Source: Chrysomallon squamiferum (Eukaryota; Mollusca; Gastropoda; Neomphalida; Peltospiridae). Taken from it: a stretch of DNA of 64,000 nucleotides. The translations under genes were made by a program, and so were the position numbers. Of the stretch, positions 1-30,660 are shown piece by piece. The stretch covers positions 886,001 to 950,000 of the forward strand of contig CM022666.1 of assembly GCA_012295275.1 (NCBI GenBank). The letters are read 5' to 3'. The notes under the pieces were generated by a model, which saw nothing but the letters and a program-made list of their open reading frames with translations, did not search any database and was not told where the DNA came from. How positions within the stretch are numbered: the stretch's first letter is position 1; each line of letters starts with the position of its first letter.

Positions 1-225
1 CAGAAGCAAAAGTTTACATTTTTCAAAGTTGTAACCTAATCTGTTCAAACCAGAAGCAAAAGTTTACATTTTTCAAAGTTGTAACCTAATCTGTTCAAAA
101 CAGAAGCAAAAGTTTACATTTTTCAAAGTTGTAACCTAATCTGTTCAAAACAGAAACAAAAGTTTACATTTTTCAAAGTTGTAACCTAATCTGTTCAAAA
201 CAGAAACAAAACTTTACATTTTCCA
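1..225. repeat. 50-bp tandem repeat (minisatellite), cut by the window edge
   Basis: A 50-bp unit beginning CAGAAGCAAAAGTTTACATT repeats at 1, 51, 101, 151 and 201. The first four copies are nearly identical, with single changes such as CAGAAG to CAGAAA. The fifth decays after about 25 bases. The array probably continues left of the window. It lies inside the third intron of RAB6. No coding potential is seen. Confidence 0.95.
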
Positions 226-908
226 ACAGTTTCACTGTTAAGCATGGTTATAAAAACAATAATATAATTAAAAACAATAGTATAATTAAAAAACAATAGT
301 ATTAAGCTACAAACAAAAGTATATATTCATGCTGTAGATAATGAAACACTTTAATAATTATTCTCACATTCAAGATATAGATCAAAATTACTATTTTAAA
401 AAATCAAGATATAATTAATAATAATAATTTTAAAAATATAGATTCAATGTACTCATAAAGAAGAACTTTTAAATATTTTAGCATTTATTTCTTCTGAAAT
501 ATCATGTTTTTAAGATATTAGCAACCATGACTAAGTCAGTGATATATATATAAATATATATATATATGAATTTTCTGTGAATGTACGCATTTTGGGGATA
601 TATCGTAGATTAGTTAATATTAAGGAAAGTTATTATCAAAGAGTTGTAATAGTGAATATAATATAAAATTCAAGGAGCTAAGTCTGTGCAGTGATGTTAT
701 AGAATATTTATATTTTTTATTTACACGAATTTCTAAATTAATTTTTATTTGTGTGTTAAAACCACACTTTGCTAATAACGAAATATTTACTATTGTTTTA
801 TTTATTAATCAGCCCAGGCTGGCCTCTGGGCCTGGGAGTATGCATTATGTAAAGAACTTATTGATTTAACAATTTGGACTGTAGTATGATAAAGATTTTT
901 TTACTTAC

Positions 909-9136
<8,228 letters not shown>

Positions 9137-9181
9137 ACAGAAATAAATTTTGATAAAGAAAGTACTTTAACCTAATTAATA

Positions 9182-11420
9182 ATGGATTTACATCGAGAAT
9201 TATATTTTGCTGTTGAAAATGACGACCCAGTAAAACTTGAAGCTTTAATCTCGGATGGGATTAACGTGAATGAAGTTTTTGAAGACACTATGAACATCAG
9301 TACCCAAACCATTCTTCATTTCTGTTGTGTGAAGGGAAGAACACAATGTGCTAAACTTCTGATTGACGCAGGTGCCAACTTGTATGCTAGAGATAACTGG
9401 GGACTGACGCCTCTGGTTCATGCAGTTGGGGTACAAAGTACAGATATTGTCGATCTTCTGCTATCTAAGGATCCTGGAATTGTTGACATACAAGACAACT
9501 ATGGGAAAGCTGCACTTCACTGTGCTGTTGATAATAATTTTGAAGACTGTGTTGAGATGTTGATACGGTATGGTGCTGATGTTAATATTCAGAATGACGA
9601 TGGGGTCACACCTGCGTCTGTTTGTTGTTTGTTACGGGGTGAGGAGTATGACATAACTAATGTCCTGAGAATGTTGATTGAAGCAGGAGCTGATGTGAAC
9701 TTGAAGAATGGTCGAGGCAAACGAACTGCTTTACAGGTAACGAGGGAATACATTAACTAAAATTATTATAATTTTATTTAGCGTCCCTGCTTTGATAAAA
9801 GTCTGTAATATAATAAACATTCAGTAAACATATTAAAATACATTGATTTAAAATTTTATAGATGTATCTATCATTATAGCATTTGAAAACAATTGTTCAA
9901 ACCTATACTAAAATAAAAAACAATTCATGTTTATATATTGAATTATTGTTTCCCTTTATTTTGTTTACACTTTTATTAATTTTATAGTTTCACTGGTACA
10001 TATAAATACATAAAATTATGATAATAAACATGCCTTCTAAAGCTAATTTGAATAAATAATAATCACGTGTGCTCATTTATTACATTTCAGGATAAGATTT
10101 AAGCTTTGACAAAAACGTGACAAAGCAATGCAGAAATATAAACCATTTCTTTTATTTAAGAATGCCTGTCTAACAAAGAAAGTTAAAGCAGTGGAACTTT
10201 TACTCGCTGCTGGTGCTGATCCTAACACACTGGATGCAGGAGGTCGCACACCTCTGACTAACCTCATATGTGAGTGTATCCGAAGTTATCAAACCACGCA
10301 GACCATTGATGTTGATGTGAGCACTATAATGATCATGCTGATCCAGGGAGGTTCAGACATCAACATGATGGCCAGGCCAGAGAGCAACCCACTCATAGCA
10401 GCTGTGACTGTGAAAGCAGAACCGCTTGTTTCGTTTTTTCTTGAAAACGGTGCAGAAACAGATGTCAAATGTAAGATTTTGAGTCAGATTTCTAAATATA
10501 TGTAAATACTTTTTTGAAAAATGTTCAGTTAAATTGTTTCTGCATAAAGGATATTTTGATTGGAAAGATATTATTGTAACTAGTAACTGCTATGAATTAT
10601 TATTTGCAGACCAAAACTGAAGTTTAAGTCAATGATGTTATTTTAAAAAGTAAAATATATTAAAAAATTTAAATGTGGTTTGGGATGAAAATTTGATTCA
10701 ATCTTGTGTCTGTTATGAACTACCAAGTACTGTCACATTTAGCATATGAAATATATACATAAAAAAAAAAATATTAGTTTTAACATATGCATGTTGTATT
10801 AATTAATGCATGTTTGTTTTAAACATTAAATTTAGTAAATGAAGGATTAAGTAATGTACACTAATTCTGTATGAAGTATAATTTCGCATGTATTTCCCAT
10901 AAAAAATGTTTAGATAGACAGATACATACTTCATTGTCTGTTGTAATAAAAATGTGTTTCATTTTCAGTTATCACTGGCATCACACCTCTGCTGGTTGCT
11001 GTAACTAAGAACGACATCTCAATTGTGAAAATTCTTCTTCACTGGAACTGTAATCTCTACATAAAGGGTAGAATCTTCAAACGACGACAGAATATAGAAC
11101 ACATGTTTGATCCATTCGAACTAGCAGTTCTTGAGAGACATCTCGACATAATGCAGCTCTTGTTCTCCGCGGGCTACAAACAAACACAGCTGACAGAAAT
11201 CTTCAGAAGAACAGATCTGCCACCTACTTTTCACGTGGACGAAGATGTTTCTCTCTGGATTAGAGAGCGGGCATCGGCTCCTAGATCTTTGCTTGACCTC
11301 TGCGTTTTTGCAGTTCGAGAAGCACTGCAACGTCGCGTTGTTCTGCACACTGACAAACTGCCACTTCCAACACGAATGAAAGAAATGGTGCTTTTAAAAC
11401 ATCTCTTAAGTCCAGGCTAA
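9182..11420 (+). CDS. Ankyrin repeat and SOCS box (ASB-type) protein, 438 aa
   Basis: ASB proteins are substrate receptors of Cullin-5 ubiquitin ligases: ankyrin repeats bind the target and the SOCS box binds Elongin B/C and Cullin-5. Coding exons are 9182-9736, 10161-10470 and 10969-11420, giving 1314 coding bases plus the stop. An in-frame TAA at 9173 and family form support the ATG at 9182. About eight ankyrin repeats span residues 1-330, with motifs such as QTILHFCCVKGRTQCAKLLI, GKAALHCAVDNN, LLLAAGADPN and GITPLLVAV. Residues 392-438 form the SOCS box: SLLDLCVFA is the BC box and LPLP the Cul5 box. The exon 2 acceptor was placed at 10160 (cttttatttaag) because it keeps frame and joins TALQ to NACLTKK, a clean ankyrin repeat. 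A stronger-looking AG at 10090 would give an immediate TAA. I cannot say which ASB paralogue this is. Confidence 0.88.
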
Positions 11421-13405
11421 AAAGACATAAATGAATACACCTGCCTCGTTCCAAGTGTGCATCCATCCGTTCATGGATTTACAAATAAGCAGGCAACTTT
11501 TAAAAAAAAGTTCCGTCCACCTACCGTTAGACCTTTGTGAGTGAAATGCCAAAAAAACCAACAGATTGAGTGTTCCAAATTTCTGAAGCAGTTTTCTGAA
11601 GAAATGGATGTTTTGTGATATCAAAACAAATTTATGATCCCAAGTGCAATATTCTTTATATTTCAACTTTTATTTTTATATTAAAGATTATCCATATTCA
11701 GCAACAAGCACTTGAGTTTTAATAGTCAGTGTTTACGTTTATGTTTATTTTTTCCTGAGTTTACTGTGGGTATTATTGGTTTTTCTTCAGTATTTTACAT
11801 GGACTAGAATTTTATAGACATTTTGATTGTAACACGTAACATTGTGAAACCAGTATTTTTTATTAACCATTATTTATTTAGGTGTTTTATGCTATTTGAG
11901 GCATGTTTTGTATGTTTTTTTAATTTTTTTTAAAACAGTATATAATGAAACAATGGAGAAATCAATATTTGTGATACCAAGTGCAATATGTTTCATATAT
12001 CTTGTATGTTTAAACCAAAGAGTATTTAATTTAGATAAATTAGATCTGATACAGTTTTAGTAACTTATTTTTATTTATTTACATCTTTGTTTCCTTTTAA
12101 TTTATTGTGTAATAATTTTAGTTAATTGTTTGAATTGTATTGTTTGTTTCAGTTTTATATTTTTTCCTGTAATCATTCTTTTTCAAAATTGGTGCTGTAT
12201 TAAAATAATTTCTTCCCTCACAAAATGTTGCTTGTTTGTAAAGGTCCCTATTTTTAAAAAAAAAACACATTTATTTATAAATAAAGTGCAAAATATCTTT
12301 AGTTTTTATTTCTTTATTGCACAAGCTATTTGCTTTTCAGTTTTGCAGTTACCCCTAAAAATTATTTTCAAAATAAATGGTGGAACAGAAAATTGTATCC
12401 ACTAGCAAAATTAGTCTCAGAAAATAGGAGTGAGTTGTCTTGGCTTAAAATGCAGAATGTAGGTATATGTCTTTAATTTGCATTTGCAAATTGATTTAAT
12501 AAAAAAAACAAAAAAAATTGTTATATTAATTGCCAATTATTTTAATTCATAAATCAATCACTTAATTATTTTGTAATTGCATTTCATTTATTTTTGAAAA
12601 TGGTAATATTAAGGTAACTAAAATAACCTCTTATTGCCCAATTAATAAATTTAAGCTTTTTTAATTTTAATTTTTAACTTTATTTTAATTATTTTTATAA
12701 TTAGTAACATTAAACTATAGAAAGCCTTTTCAACAAAAACAATCCTTTATTGACATTTTTAAAGATGTTTCAGAAATGATCAGTTAGTAATACTGACTAG
12801 GAAAACATTTTTTCTTTATTGCTTAACATTTCTGCTTCTATGATTCTTTTAGAAATCTGGCTTGTTGTTTATTTGTTACAGAGACATCCTCAATCTTCTG
12901 TACATTACACCATTTCTAACTTCAGCCATTTTTCAACTTGTTTATCAAAAGCCATGGTATGTGCTGCTTTTCCCATCTCAAGGATTGTTACAAAATGACA
13001 GATAATTTACAAGATTTTGTAACAAATTAAAATGCAAGTCAAAGTGATTTTAAACAAATTTTCACTGAATAAGAAAAAAATAACAACTCATTAGAATAAT
13101 TTGATTTTTATTTTCAAGTCTAAACAATGCAAAGGATTGCCTTGCAACTATATTATGGACAGCATTAGCAAGACTTATTTTATTAAATATATATATAAAT
13201 GCAATTTTTTATTTTATTTTATAAACTATCTTCTGAAAGAACATAGGAAAGTTTCCACATTTGATGCCGAAACATTTTAAACTTCTAATAATAAAACAGT
13301 GTTTAATAAACACGCATTTCTCATCTGTTGACAGTTTTATATATATATGTATATAAATACATATATATATTTTTTTTTTTGGAATGCTGTCCAGAACTTT
13401 TGAAG

Positions 13406-13730
13406 TCATTGGACCATTTCACTGGTTAATAACATTAATACCACCCACTACCTTTATTATTATTTTTAATGCAAATTCTAAACCTGCAGAATATCTTAAT
13501 CATATCACAAGTTAAAAATAAAATTCTTCAATAACCTTTTCAAAACTGAACAGGATTTTTATGCTTTATATATTCTGTTCTAAAGTATTATTTAATGGTT
13601 TAAATCTGATGACATTTTTCATAAGGCTTAAACAGTTGTAAATTAATAAATACTATTTTGTGAATTGACACAAAATTTACAACAAACATGAATTGTTAGT
13701 TCATGCTTTATGTCTGAAATGGTCCAATGA
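13406..13730. repeat. Perfect 16-bp inverted repeat enclosing about 290 bp
   Basis: TCATTGGACCATTTCA at 13406-13421 is exactly complementary to TGAAATGGTCCAATGA at 13715-13730. The similarity stops outside the 16 bases. The arms contain GGACC, so this is not simple AT chance. It may be the ends of an old small non-autonomous DNA element or a long stem; no target-site duplication was found. Confidence 0.5.
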
Positions 13731-16700
13731 TAAAGGGAGAATTTTTAAAAACTTTACACAGAATCTCCCAACAACAAGAGTTATGCATAAAAGCTGGTTG
13801 ACAACCCAGTATCCCTCTAGTGAGTAGCCATCCATTACCTATCCTTAAAAATACCTGTACCTTACTCTGCGGTACAGCTAAAAAAAAAAAAAAAATGAAA
13901 ATGCATTGTCCTACCATTACCTCATCTTGAGCAAACAATGACAAAAATTTCTTCTTTTTTTTGTTAATTTTAATTTATACGTGTATATATATGTATGTAT
14001 ATGCAATTTTTTTTTAAAAGATAAAGAACTGTAATATGGCATTCATGTACATTTTTAATATAATTAAAATGCTTGTAAAAGATTTCAAATATTTATTAGC
14101 AGAAATATATAAAAAATATTTTTATTATTTTTATGCACATGCATTGTTCTTTATTAATTCTGAAGGATATTAAATTTTCAAAGATTTTAATTGATTTCAA
14201 AATGACAAAGTGATTTAAAATAATATCTGACACTGCAAACCAATTTAAGAAAAAAAAAAAGATGATATAATTCAAATGAAATGTCATTTTCAAATTTTAC
14301 AAACATTTTATATAATTTTTCAAATGATAATATTTACATGCTGTTTAAAGAATAAAGTTATTAAACATTTCCATGGACTGTAAAATATTTCCAGATATTG
14401 TATCAAACATTTAACATTTTTCAAGGATAGGTTTTTTCTCCCAATGTATTATGAATACTTTATACAAAATAAGAACAAGAACAATTTATACGTAACATAT
14501 AATGACAGCCAAATATATCAAGTTTATTCCATTATTTTCTCCATTTCATTAAAACCCATCTATAAACATTTTAAAGCTTGGCTATCTTTCTTCTGTACAA
14601 AATGCCAGATTGTTATTACTGTTATTATGTGCTAACAAATATTGCACAGTTTTTTTCAAATACTTGTGGTTTGAATTTTTTAAATATCAACAAAGGACAT
14701 TTAACCAAAGTTTTGTACAGGATGCTGTAATTTACAAACAAGCTTATCAGAGGTTATGTCATGATCCTTGAATTTTTTCAAGTTAAAACAGAGGTTTTTA
14801 AAATAAACTTTCTACTGTGCTCTTTCTTTTACTTGGAATAATATAACAAAAGTAATCATATTAAGAAATCATAACAAATATATCACTATAACTCGAATGA
14901 GCTATAACAAAGAATAGCAATTTATTTAGTATAATTACATTAGAGATATTTTTTCCCCCTTAAACATTAGAAATTGCTGTCAAATTTGGTACAACTGTTT
15001 ACTGCATTAGAGGTACAAGATAAGCATTTTCCAAACATATCACACAGAAAAAACAAACAAAAAACAACCTTGCCCCCAGCAAAATCATAAAAACAGAATG
15101 AAATTCCAGTGCAAGATTGTCATTATTATTTTTTTTAAATTACATTGACAAATGTGCAGTAAATGCATATAGAAGTTTTGAATTTGAAAATCTGAATCAC
15201 TGACTAGCAGCTGGTAAATATACCAATATTTAGTAGTGCAGTAAAGTTTGCATAGGTGTAACAATACACACTTGGAAAAGAGATTTGTACCATAAAAAGA
15301 ATAATACAAGAGATACTGATTTAATCCTTATAGATTTCATCAGCTCAACATCTTATTAAACTTCATCAGTTGATGAAAGCATTAACTGTTATGTGAATAG
15401 AAATGCATTAGCAATACAGAGAATTAAAAAAAAAATATGTGAAAAATGTATTATACATTTTATTCAATAAGTAAGCAATCTTCAGAAAAAGAAAAAAAAC
15501 GACCCAAAATTATCTGGTCTTTGAAATCAGTGCAAAAGCTCTTTGATCTTTTTGGAAGACTCAAGTCACAAAAGAAAACTGCAAACTTAAGTATCTTATT
15601 AAATTGTTTATTATTTTTCTGATTTGATCTGCTTACATACATATGAACTGGTTTAAGCAGTAGTGAGACATAGAAACAAAGCTTTTCTGACAGAAATTCT
15701 ACACGAATTGCCACTGCAGCTGTTCTTGTTTTAATATATATTTTTTTTAATTTTTAAGTATCGGATAAAGATGTATTTGGAAATTACAAGTACCTTGGAA
15801 TATTTTAGTGTAATATCACACTTCTTTATTAGTATCTGCATTTATATATTTTTTTTATGGTAGAAAAACATCCAGCTGTTTTAATTTCCAGTCTGGTAAA
15901 ATTTAATAAAATATCAAAACCATGCCAAATGTAGACTGATTTTCTATATATGTGTTTCTATTTTGTTTGGTAAAGTATAAAAAGGCAACATTCCAAAACA
16001 ATATATTTGGTTAAATTGTGTAAATTTCATTTTATATTTCTTTAGGAATAGAACACTTTCTGGTTTAAAAATAAATAAATAAAATAAAAATATATAGAAT
16101 TATAAATGTTCTTGTTCATCAGTTTTCTTGTGATAATTATTATAAGTTATTTATATATGTGCAATCCAAACCCAGTGAGTTACCTTTGAATTTTAAAATT
16201 TAGTTTTCATTTTTTTTATTATGTTTTTTGTGTTTTTTTAAATAAAACCATAGACAAAACTGGTCAGATTATTTACCTTACTGTATCAGGAGTTATATTA
16301 AATATAAAAACACAAAAACGTCGGTTTACTACACTTTCTTTGAATTTAAAAATCAAATTACAAAAGCAGAAATAAATTATTCAAAAAATCTGAAAATCAC
16401 ACACATGCATCAAACATGTTTTGTTTTTTTTATAGCTAGTTTTCTCTTTATTGAATGTTTACTTATTTTTTTGTTTTTTTTTTCATCTTTAATTTCAACA
16501 TGCTGGTTGACAAGTTGCCGTTTAATAATAATTTACATATTAAAAGCTGATGTTAAAAAAGGAATCTTCTTGCTAATTCTTGTTAACAGAAGTGGGATTT
16601 ATATACACACACATATCATATATATATATACAGATATATATCTACATAACTGGTTAACACACCCAGTGTTTGGAGAAACAAAATTAAAAATGTGCATTTG

Positions 16701-17309
16701 AAAAACCAAGTTATCCGTCGCAGTCTGTTTCAACAAACATTAAGCGTCCTATCAAAGAAGGGTTGTTCTGTCACAGTCCTCAAGGAGAAAAATATATTTC
16801 CATATGGTAGGCTTCCTGAGGATTTTTATGTCGCATTTTCAGTAGCAGTTCAAGATGCTAACTAAAAATGTGTTCGACATTCAGTTAGAAAGTAAGCACC
16901 AATCCTCGAGAAAGGAACCATTGGTAAAGGTTTTTTTTTCTTTCTTTCTTTCTTTTTTCTTCTTTCTTCTTTTTAAAAAGGAGAACAGATTTCCATAATG
17001 AAAAGTCTATGTCCATTGAAGTTGTTTACAAAGAAATTCTTTCCAAGTTTTGTCACCACCTTCAGTTGAACCGTGAAGCCAAGAAGAGTTGAGAACAATT
17101 TTGTTTTCTATGTTCAAACTAGGCACTTTTTAAATTTAAATCTTTCTTTTTTTTTTTTTTCTTCTTTTTTTTTTTTTTTTAGAATTTCTTCCTCAGCAAA
17201 GAATTCTCTCCCTCCCATTAGTTCATTCTGTAGAAGCCAGGGACCCCATACTGAATAAAAGCATGTCAGCCAATTTTCCAGTTTGGCTTGTACATTGTCA
17301 ATTGTGTCA

Positions 17310-17319
17310 TTTATTTATT
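17310..17319 (-). terminator. Candidate poly(A) signal of the importin-alpha gene
   Basis: TTTATTTATT on the plus strand reads as overlapping AATAAA hexamers on the minus strand, about 200 bases downstream of the stop codon at 17516-17518. Similar hexamers are common in this AT-rich sequence, so this is only a candidate. Confidence 0.4.
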
Positions 17320-17515
17320 TACGTTTTCTTTAATTTTTTTTTTTTAAATTAAAAATTCAGGTCAACAATGACAATTAAACGCAGTTACCAATTAAGTGGC
17401 AAGTCAAACGTCAGCACGGGAGCTAAAGATTGTGGAAAAGTCATCAGTTTTGGCTTTATCAAATGCAGCTGCACGAACGGCCACTTGATTTAATAAGGCC
17501 AAACTGTATCCATCG

Positions 17516-26315
<8,800 letters not shown>

Positions 26316-26465
26316 GATTATAATTATTATTTGGTGACGTTAAAAAGTATTTTTTTGTAAATGTTCTACGCAATTTGTTCCTTCTTAAAATGCCGGACTT
26401 CTATGGTTGACGACCTATGTTCCGTTAAAAGACCTCACTTGATTGGCTCGCTGGTGAGACATCTC
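26316..26465 (-). promoter_or_regulatory. Importin-alpha 5' leader and promoter
   Basis: The region just upstream of the ATG is less AT-rich than its surroundings. On the minus strand it contains CGAGCCAATC, a CCAAT box (plus strand 26441-26450), and a nearby AAGTCCGGCAT element. The transcription start is probably near 26,390-26,420; this is inferred from composition only. Confidence 0.5.
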
Positions 26466-27080
26466 TAATACTAAAAAGGAAAATTATTAATTATTAAATA
26501 ACATATATTATTTTTATTAGAGCCGGAAATTTATAGAATAGTTAACTAATAAAAGAATAGATACATCGAAATAAAGAAGACAATATTTCTATAAATTACT
26601 ATTAAAAATAAAAACAAGTCTAGTGACTAATATAGAACCAATGAAATCCATCGTTATATCAACTATTTCTCTGAAGAGGTGTCACACAACTGTTTCTTAA
26701 TGTTAAACTTTACAGAAACTTTCAATTAACAGAAACTCGTGATATCTTTTGTCATAGGCGGATTATTTTATTATACATCTATCTGAAACAGTATTTAAAA
26801 ACTCCCAAAACAAAATAAGAACACATAATGAAGTGTATACAAATGGAATTTAAAAATCACAAATATTCAAAATATAAATCAGAGAAGTTCGTCTTTTTTC
26901 TTTTAAATCAGATTTTATTCACATTAAACAATCAAGCAATAAATAATGATTAACAAAATAATTATCTATTCATGAAATCGATAAACGATTGAATAAATAT
27001 TTATAAAATGTTAAAACTATATAAGTTATAGTGAAAAAAAAGAAAATGAATTTCGTTATATTAGTATTAATGCACCTGTC

Positions 27081-27149
<69 letters not shown>
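27081..27149. repeat. (GA)n microsatellite, left copy
   Basis: About 34 GA units with one interruption. The flanks, such as TTAGTATTAATGCACCTGTC on the left, resemble those of the (GA)n tract at 33440-33515. The two tracts therefore look like copies of one ancestral site. Confidence 0.95.
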
Positions 27150-27151
<2 letters not shown>

Positions 27152-28059
27152 TATATGTACAGTAAAATTATTATTAAATAAATAATGTATTAGACTAACA
27201 TTCCTAGACATTATTTCAGGCCATATCGTTACAAATGGTTGATTCCGTCTGCTTCATCACGCATGACTTGAAAGCTATAATCTTATTGGTAAAGCAGTAT
27301 TGTATTAATTATTACAGCATCGTGTGTAACTTGGTGTCTTTAATATATAATATTAAGGATTAAATCAAAATAACCTTGATCAACACAACTGCGGTATATA
27401 ACTCGGCCTGTTCAGAATTTTTTTGTATGAACGTAGATATCTGCTCGCATGTTTAGGTTGTGAAATATATATATATATGACAGACAATTATTGTATAACA
27501 TTATAGACAATAATATCGTAGTTATATTGTAGATAATTGGCCCAAACGTCTTTCTCCATCTCCAGATTTTCTCTCTTCTCGTTTGAACTCTCCTTCACCA
27601 CAGATAGCATCTCACATCCCTGACCAATACTGGCAAACCATTACTGTCGTGGGTTCTTGAGAAAGCACTCGTGACAGTGTTTACCATATATTAATGTCCC
27701 AAGTGTTGTGAAGGAATTTCCCAAGTACTTTATGTCTTAATCTATTACACTTATCTTGTTTGGAATCCCAAGTGATTAGGTCTCGATATGACACTCAAAG
27801 CAATATTTACATTTTTAACTGCCTGTTCTTAATGGTTCACTAAGTCTGATCAAAACATTTTCATTTGATAATGTAGATGGACAAATTTTCTCATATTCGA
27901 CCTGCTCGATAGTGATTGCTTGCAGGTTATATGGGTTTTGATTCTTACCTTTTGTTGCAGGCTAAGACCGTTTCAACGTGCCCCCTGGCAGGTTTCATGC
28001 AAGGTGGTGCTACTCTGTTTACCGAAAGCTGATTTGGATCATCGTCCTTGCTACATCAA

Positions 28060-28480
28060 ACGCAATAGAGTTCTCATTTCTTGCATTGTCTGACTGGTGT
28101 TCAAGCTCCTCTCAGATCGTCTTTCTGGTTGTATGTAACATGACTCTCATCACTGACCTATTCACCATTCTGATGTCTTTGTCATCTTGCAGAGGACAAA
28201 CTTTGTATATCTTTCCATCTTGATCCAGCATTTCTTTGACTCTGTACATTTGACTTCTCCAGTGATTTTGAATCTTGTTCAGGCTATGGATATTTCTGTT
28301 CCTGAGATGTAGAAGAGAATTAATGTTTATCTAGTTATCTCTAAGCGCTTCATCATGGCGAGCCTTCCTCGCCTCATTCTCAGTTCTGGTATCCTCCTCT
28401 GCTTTTTTATAGGCATAACTTAGCTTCTCTTGATGCTACTGGTGGTAATGTCTCAAGCTACTCGCCGTTGCCTCCGTCCA
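28060..28480 (-). mobile_element. Decayed Gypsy-type (LTR retrotransposon) integrase C-terminal relic
   Basis: Minus-strand translation gives NHWRSQMYRV, then YKVCPLQDDKDIRMVNRS, with hallmarks of the Gypsy integrase C-terminal domain (an NHW-start beta strand, then a YKV-P strand ending in an NRS-like segment). An alpha-helical charged stretch (KKAEEDTRTENEARKAR) lies just upstream, as expected. Stops and frame changes break it on both sides. No LTRs, protease or reverse transcriptase were found. It sits between the left (GA)n tract and EBP, and the corresponding place before the EBP copy lacks it. Confidence 0.5.
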
Positions 28481-28739
28481 GAAGAACAGTCGATTGGAAG
28501 CTGAGCGTCTCTTTTGTTGACTAATTGTTTGATCTCTCCCCAGTTTACAGAATTGTTAACTTATTGTTAACCCAGTTTACAGATTTTGAAGTGTGCAGTG
28601 CTATAATTGTTGCCTGTTGCTACCATTAAACAAATGTTGAATTTGCATAATTTATATTTGTAACTGTTGTAATTTGTAATAAATAAACATGCATACTATG
28701 TAATGACTATAATAATAATAATAATTTAAGAAACAACAA

Positions 28740-30660
<1,921 letters not shown>

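Larger units (their letters stand above)
11421..17515. other. Convergent intergenic region: ASB 3' UTR side and importin-alpha 3' UTR side
   Basis: About 6 kb of AT-rich sequence between two converging genes. AATAAA hexamers at 12280 and 12372 are candidate poly(A) signals for the ASB gene. TTTATTTATT at 17310-17319 supplies overlapping minus-strand AATAAA signals about 200 nt beyond the importin-alpha stop. A less AT-biased block at about 16,690-17,275 may be extended 3' UTR. Short open frames here (near 12.2, 15.5 and 16.4 kb) are low-complexity and I do not regard them as genes. A 16-bp inverted repeat at 13.4/13.7 kb is listed separately. Confidence 0.55.
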
